Shown in pieces: positions 32,060-36,972 of a stretch of DNA of 36,972 bases (positions within the stretch are counted from its first letter, which is position 1; each line of letters starts with the position of its first letter). Source of the stretch: Saccoglossus kowalevskii. Taxonomy: Eukaryota; Hemichordata; Enteropneusta; Harrimaniidae. The notes beneath the pieces are model-generated. The model was given only the letters and a program-made list of their open reading frames with translations, was not told the DNA's origin and ran no database searches. A program made the position numbers and the translations under genes. Location of the stretch: the NCBI RefSeq assembly GCF_000003605.2, contig NW_003130854.1:3021712-3058683 (forward strand). Reading direction: 5' to 3'.

Positions 32060-32434
32060 TACCAGTATTTTGTAAAATATATTATACTGAGAACATGACT
32101 TCTTAAAACCAGCAAACGTATCGTGATTACGCACTTGCTGGGGGAGAGAGTTCTATTCTCTTACAACTGAAGTAGTGAGAGAGGACTTGGGTAACGGCCG
32201 TCGTTTGCTAGCTATTAGTAGGCTGCCCACTGGTCCGAATGAATGGTGGTCCCAGGAACAACCTTGTCTTAGGGTATTGGAAGAATGGTGGCGTTTCGTT
32301 TTGTTTTTGTAGCATAGCTGATAAACCGGGCCATCGAAAGTTGCACCATGCTTGCTATCATCATCAGGGCGACGATCCTCGGAGTTGACATAGTGGTTCA
32401 TTAGAAAGAAGACGATAATTTCGCCCACGATCAC
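32060..32434 (-). pseudogene. LINE-type C-terminal tail fragment
   Basis: On the minus strand the reading SVVRE, stop, NSLPQQVRNHDTFAGFKK gives the R.WNSLP....R......FKK pattern that ends many jockey/CR1-type reverse-transcriptase proteins. The tryptophan position is a stop codon. The 93-codon frame before it (32153-32434) includes RQGCSWDHHSFGPV and may be the preceding part. It is a relic lying next to Merlin copy 2, as a LINE scrap also lies next to Merlin copy 1. Confidence 0.55.
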
Positions 32435-32439
32435 CTAAT

Positions 32440-32925
32440 TTGCATTTTGGACGATATCAACTCGAGACCGTAGAGATGATAATTTGTTGAGCAGTAGCTA
32501 CTTTTCCTCTGCGGAAGGAGCGGGAAATTCAATCAGACCGCGAATAGTTGAGTGCCTTGATTGCTTCTTTCGTCATAGACGGTCTAACATCCATTATTTT
32601 TATAAACGTGCACGTTTTTTTTTAAAAAAATATCGAAATAACAGTAAATATAAATAAAAAAATTGTTAATTATAAAAAAAAGTAAAAAGGAAAATACTGC
32701 TTATAACCATTTGCACTAGTTTTCGGAAGCATAGCAGAACTTCAAGTCAAGCGTACGTGTTTGGCGGGACATTTGATTGCACCTATACCAATACCATGAA
32801 TGGCCAGGGAAGGCATAGATAAAAATAGGGATCAATTTGACGAGACCATCTACTTTTGCCGATAAAATGCGTTACAAAATCGTTGAAATTCGAATTTGCC
32901 GACACTGTAAGCTGCGCCCACGTCA
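32440..32925. other. no gene recognised
   Basis: Contains A- and T-rich runs at 32610-32690 and a GGCGGGAC word near 32762. No coding signal. Confidence 0.4.
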
Positions 32926-32928
32926 TTT

Positions 32929-33036
32929 TCAAATGCCTACTTTGCATACAAGATCAAAAAGCCTGTCGTCATTGGTGTAGGACGATGGGGGACTTGTTTG
33001 TCCACTCCGCTGTTTTATCCTCATGGGCGCCGCCAT
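32929..33036 (-). CDS. short ORF starting in a TISU/YY1 element, possible first exon
   Basis: The ATG lies inside CAAGATGGCGGC (33029-33040, minus strand), a perfect match to the TISU element, which in animals combines a YY1 site with a start codon for very short leaders. The frame reads MAAPMRIKQRSGQTSPPSSY and ends after 35 codons at a TGA. A GTATGC or GTAGGC donor before the stop could splice it onward. This looks like the first exon of a host gene transcribed towards lower coordinates. The product is unknown. Confidence 0.35.
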   Translation of the reverse strand: MAAPMRIKQRSGQTSPPSSYTNDDRLFDLVCKVGI

Positions 33037-33040
33037 CTTG
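33029..33040 (-). promoter_or_regulatory. TISU/YY1 motif
   Basis: CAAGATGGCGGC on the minus strand. YY1 sites of this form sit at transcription starts and set translation start in short-leader mRNAs. The match is exact; use in this genome is inferred. Confidence 0.45.
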
Positions 33041-33235
33041 GAGATGCATGAAAAAAAACAAAAACAAACACTGGCATTCACTACCTTGTTAAATCACAGT
33101 GAAATTGTAAAAATTCCAAACAAAAACCCGTGCCAACAAGATTCACTTTCAACATGGACATTTCAACAAGATACAATGTGTTGTTTATGTTACTAATTAC
33201 AAATGGAATGCATTGCAACGGAAGGGGGCTGAGGT

Positions 33236-33690
33236 TGTCAAAACAGATATGGCCGCAGGCTTTGCGATAAGAGTAAATTTACATTTCGTACAAACGCTAC
33301 TGCCTTTGTAACTCTACTGCTACTGCCTTTTATGGTTTGTAAAACATACCTTAGACCCAAACTGACAATTACAATCAGGACATGGTATTAGCTCCTGTTT
33401 CTCACAAATGTTGTCGGGACATTTTGTTAGAGGTGTAACAATAGAAACATGTTTTGTGACATTCGTGATCCGAAGCATTGCTATAACCAATCCTACATGT
33501 ATGACAAAAATAATTCACATTATAAAAACCTGTCATAGATGTTATGCAATGGTAATGATTATCTACGTGATGTAAATAAATACTTTGTTGGGTAGACGGG
33601 CCAAAATAAATAAGTGAGTTGAAGTTTTTAGCTGAAATTATATTCAGTTGGTAAGATGGAGAGGGCACTTTTTGGAACTTTACCACCTAT
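33236..33690 (-). pseudogene. Polinton polymerase N-terminal zinc region (copy D)
   Basis: Matches 12575-12960 of copy A. The frame 33402-33686 keeps the lead-in FNSLIYFGPSTQQSIYLHHV, then DNHYHCITSMTGFYNV and the cysteine pair YFCHTCRIGYSNASDHEC with C-x2-C after it. This is better preserved than in copy A and shows the family's N-terminal block clearly. Exonuclease and polymerase domains are absent. It borders the cut end of the R2-like LINE at about 33700. Confidence 0.75.
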
Positions 33691-33719
33691 TCCAATCCGT
33701 ACATTTGTTAAGTTGACAC

Positions 33720-35100
33720 ACCACACTCAATGTGCCTGTGGGACAGTTTCGAAGGCCTTGGCGAGGTCCAAGAATGCCACAGCGACCTGATCTCTCCTGT
33801 TTCCTTTCCTGATGATGATGTCTAGCACATTTAGATTTTCCAGGCATCCGTTTGCACCCTTCACAAAACCTTTCTACCTCTGGTCGATCGCAACAGCTTT
33901 CGTCAGCCTTGCACCCAGTACTTTCGTATATAAGCGCAGGACCAGAGATGAGATCGTTATCGGTCGCTAGTTACCCAAGTCTGTTAGATTCGTGTCACCC
34001 TTAGGAATGAGAATCGATCGATCTTAAGTGGCTTTGGTGCGCACCCACTCGTGAGCCATGCTTAGTAGAGGCAGGACAGTAGGATACCAGATGGATCTAG
34101 GCGTTTGAGGTGCCGGACACAAACTCCATCGGGACCTGGACCTATTTGCATGCAACTTCGTCCGGGTAACCGTTTCCATCAAGATCGCATTCGGGAGAGA
34201 CTAATCCCAGCTTTGCTCTGTAAGCTGACTCCACTGTTCCTATATCTATTGCACATTTACTATCTTGACCGTTTTCACTTATGAGCTCAGAAGCTAGCTT
34301 GCCAGGTTCTGGTGTCGATTAAACTGTGATTTTCTTTTAAGCGTGTACACCCGCATACCCCCTCGCTTTTGCAGGTGGCTTGTTGATGTGTTGGCTAACC
34401 TTATCAGCGTCCTCCACGAGCAGTACTGTGAGTCTGTTAATGATAGGCTTGTATACCTTGTCAGGGTTGTTGTCGACTCAGAGTTTCTTTCCAGAGAATA
34501 CTTTCGCCAAAATTTCTCTTGCTAAATTGGAGTTTGGGTGGGACGTTGGAATTGTACCCGATAGAAATTTGTAGAATTTCACAGGGTCAGGCCTACCCTC
34601 ATCCCAGACCCACTTCCGTGCACCTATCGACCCATCCAGTACATGGTTTTTGGATGCTCTGTCTCAGGACTTTCGCCCTGAGTAGGGGAATGAATACCTC
34701 TCTTACAGCCTGCCAGTGTGCGTCACTGACTTGCTTTGGGGTACGCCCTGGTAGGTGGTTAGCAATTAGGATGTTTATGCTTGGCTTGCCATTAAAGGTT
34801 ATACTCAACTCAACGACCCTCTTGACTTCCTCCTCAGTCCAGGCCCCAGCTCCTTTAGGCGTTAGCAATCTCCGGGTCCCAGCCTGATGCGCGACTTGAA
34901 TCCATTGTGGCAGACGTTGCACACGTGCTTAAGAGGTTGTACTGTTATCGTGCAACAAGCACAGCACTTCGGGTAGTGTGTCGCAACGCTTCTCGGCCTC
35001 TCACTCCTTTTCACAGCGTATGCACTCATTGCGTACTTCCACGATTGCGTGATTTGCTAGATGTTGCTCTGCATATCGCTGGTACACCAGGGACATCTTA
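33720..35100 (-). pseudogene. R2/NeSL-like non-LTR retrotransposon, 5' part only
   Basis: On the minus strand, from 35.1 kb down, are a C-x2-C finger remnant (NECIRCEKE) and a Myb-like region (GAWTEEEVKRVVELSI, then HLPGRTPKQVSDAHW). A linker (ILAKVFSGKK ... INRLTVLLVEDADK) follows, then the reverse-transcriptase N-terminus: ILIPKGDTNLTDLGN, RPITISSLVLRLYTKVL, KGFVKGANGCLENLNVL, and motif A AVAFLDLAKAFETVP near 33750-33780. This order is that of R2/NeSL-group elements, whose protein nicks and copies into a target. The catalytic YADD motif, thumb and restriction-like endonuclease are missing, because the copy stops at about 33720. Several stops and frameshifts are present. Inactive. Confidence 0.75.
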
Positions 35101-35176
35101 CGGACGTATTCAAAAAACGGCTCTGAACTAATTGTAATTTATGATTTACAGGTGTTTGAACTGAGTCAGGTGTGTA

Positions 35177-35890
35177 ATGGGGCCAGTGATCCGGTTTTTG
35201 TATTTGAAAAGACGCAAACCAAAGGAGACTTTTGATGAAATGAAAGAAACTTGTGATGGTGATCATATGACCTTGTTAAACGCTGGCATTATGAATTTAA
35301 ACATGGCCGGAAGTCCCAGACTTTGTTGTCCCTCTTCTGCCATTGATGAGGCATCTGTCTGTCAAGTTAAGGCAGCCATTTTGAAAGATTGACACATTAC
35401 TGTTCGCCAAATAGCCCGAGAGGTCAAGATTAGTACAGGGTCTGTGGAAACTATCATTCATGACCATTTGCATATGCATAAGGTGTCTGCTAGATGGATT
35501 CCTAGATTGCTCACACCTTTCCAGAAGCAATAATCCGTCAAGTACCACAATTACAGGAGCCTATTACGCTTAACTTTTGATGAAATTAAGATAAGCTATT
35601 GAAATTAAGAGGCGAGGCAAGATCAGCAAAGGTATCCTCCTCCTGCAGGACAATGCTCCAGTTCATAACTCGCATGTCGCCAGATCAGAAGCATGGGCGT
35701 GTGGCTATGAAATCCTCTCCATCCCTTTACTCTCGTGACTTTGCACCCTCTGAACTTTCATCTCTTCCCAGCCATGAAGTTGTTTTTGAGTTACGACGTG
35801 GTTGGAGGAACAACCCGGGGTGTCCAGAGCTGCATCAAACGATGGGAGAAATGCATAGCTCTGGGTGGTTCCTATGTAGAGAAAGACTAA
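35177..35890 (+). pseudogene. mariner-family transposase, internally deleted
   Basis: The plus-strand frame begins near 35177 with the mariner N-terminal helix-turn-helix region (KRRKPKETFDEMKETC; RWHYEFKHGRKS in a shifted frame). It continues with VRQIAREVKISTGSVETII and KVSARWIPRLLTP. After LRLTFDE a large part is missing, including the first catalytic Asp. The C-terminal part then reads LLLQDNAPVHNSHVA with the second catalytic Asp, APS, and after a one-base shift FHLFPAMK, ending CIKRWEKCIALGGSYVEKD before a TAA. The third catalytic Asp codon lies at the shift. It jumps by cut-and-paste into TA sites when intact. Terminal inverted repeats were not found. Clearly dead. Confidence 0.8.
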
Positions 35891-35979
35891 TAACTGTGCC
35901 AAGTGTCATTATTCTCCTGCTATGGGAAATGGGTCAGGGGCATTACTTATTGAACGCCCCTCGTATATATGTCATGTAA

Positions 35980-36320
35980 AAGCAATCGGACTTGTGTTTT
36001 TTTAAAAGAAATCAAAAATATCACTTTTCACCATAAATTACAAAAAATATTCATAAAAATCAGAGAATTGAAGAAATCAGCATGAAATGAACAAATCTAA
36101 GAGAGGCCCAGTCAAGGTACATATACACCAAGTATCAAATCATTCAGGCTTGTAGTTTTTAAGAAGTCAAAAAAGTAAAACATTGACATGGACAATCACT
36201 AAGATGATGAGCTCCGCTTTAAAGAGAGAACTATCTTTATTTCAATAAGTCTTCAAAGATACTACTCTCAAACATTGATAAATAATTTCTAGAGAAATTA
36301 ATACACAACTACATAAATAT
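35980..36320. other. no gene recognised
   Basis: A-rich, with nothing supported. Confidence 0.4.
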
Positions 36321-36326
36321 TGAAAC

Positions 36327-36972
36327 TTGTATACTTTGTATTGTGGTCTCAGTGAGTTGCCTTGCTTTGTAGTAGTAGAGGATTTGTTAGCTGGCAATGG
36401 TGGTGGTGTGGAAACTAACAATAGAATTGTCCAATTAATGACGACAAATAAAGCAGTATGGCACAAAAATTGCAGGATCAACAGAAGGTGGATTGGGCCA
36501 GAAGAAAAGCAGAAGTTAGCATACAATGTCAAACCCAATTAAGACGAGGCGGCTGAATTCTTGTCGGGGAAAATGTGCCATGACCATCAAACGTGAAAGA
36601 AGATTATCTCAATACCAAATGTTTCTTCTGTGAGAAAGCCGAGAATGTGAAGGACTTAAGAAAGGCATTGACACTTGGTCTTGATGAAAAAGTCCATGAT
36701 GCGGCAAGGAGGACTGGTAATGCGCATCTCCAAGCTAAACTGTCAATAGGTGACATGATTGCTTTGGATGCAGTTTATCACCTGACATGCCTTACTAGCC
36801 TGTACATAAAGGCAAATGCAGTGGACCAATCTTCTAGTCATTCCTATACAGCCAAAGTAATGAAGGTCCAAGCTTTTCAGGAACTCATAAAATACATCAA
36901 AGATAATCGCACAACTGGCATGGTTTTCAACATGGCTCATTTGAAAGCACTATATGATAAGCGCCCTGCATC
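36327..36972 (+). pseudogene. transposon-associated Cys/His protein of unknown function, partial
   Basis: Two plus-strand blocks belong to one protein type seen in many copies in invertebrate genomes. The first (36327-36540) reads NNRIVQLMTTNKAVWHKNCR, with the conserved WHK-C. The second is open from 36584 to the window edge and has NTKCFFCEKAENVKDLRKAL (a C-x2-C pair), then AKLSIGDMIALDAVYHLTC with the H-x2-C pair, then AFQELIKYIKDNRTTGMVF and AHLKALYDK. The C2HC arrangement suggests a zinc site. The blocks lie in different frames with stops between them (36540, 36554 and 36581), so this is either a pseudogene or an unseen splice. The family has no function I can name; its dispersion suggests a mobile-element origin. 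The 3' end lies outside the window. Confidence 0.55.

Noticed and set aside
34519-34887. 122-codon plus frame
   Set aside because: It is the antisense of the Myb-like region of the R2/NeSL-like LINE, whose minus reading has family motifs.

Overview
The window is eukaryotic, AT-rich nuclear DNA. It has no operons or long intact reading frames, several introns with GT/AG borders, and a dense layer of decayed transposable elements. The mix (THAP, P-like, Polinton/Maverick, MULE with FLYWCH, Merlin, mariner, R2/NeSL-like and other LINE pieces) suggests an invertebrate animal. A marine lophotrochozoan such as a mollusc is my best guess, but the sequence alone does not prove it. I recognised families by reading motifs, not by any search.

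Layout. 1-1.4 kb: two exons of a RecQ-like helicase and a THAP zinc-finger exon, both on the minus strand. 2.1-4.3 kb: an unassigned ORF, then C-terminal exons of a P-element/THAP9-like transposase (minus), with a dispersed repeat in one intron. 4.4-9.0 kb: mostly gene-free, with a promoter-like cluster near 5.5 kb and small repeats. 9.0-14.9 kb: copy A of a Polinton-like element (minus): an OB-protein scrap, a spacer, a broken protein-primed family B DNA polymerase and a terminal block. 14.9-16.6 kb: nothing firm. 16.6-17.8 kb: a MULE transposase pseudogene (minus) split by a C12/G14 run. 18.0-20.7 kb: a dispersed repeat, unassigned ORFs and an envelope-like glycoprotein relic (minus). 20.8-24.4 kb: copy B of the Polinton-like element, with its OB-fold gene and terminal block but without the polymerase. 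26.2-27.1 kb: Merlin and LINE remnants. 27.6-28.3 kb: copy C, a polymerase with a large internal deletion. 28.3-31.8 kb: largely empty, with one candidate exon. 31.8-32.4 kb: a second Merlin and LINE tail. 33.0 kb: a TISU/YY1 site. 33.2-33.7 kb: copy D of the polymerase N-terminus. 33.7-35.1 kb: an R2/NeSL-like LINE without its 3' half. 35.2-35.9 kb: a mariner relic (plus). 36.3 kb to the edge: a transposon-associated cysteine/histidine protein (plus).

The most interesting unit is the Polinton-like family. Comparing copies A and B gives a minus-strand order of terminal block, polymerase, short spacer, OB-fold/zinc-ribbon protein. In copy B this is followed by an envelope-like glycoprotein relic. 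That would pair a protein-primed polymerase with its own RPA-like single-strand-binding protein. All copies here are broken, so the active element must be sought elsewhere in the genome.
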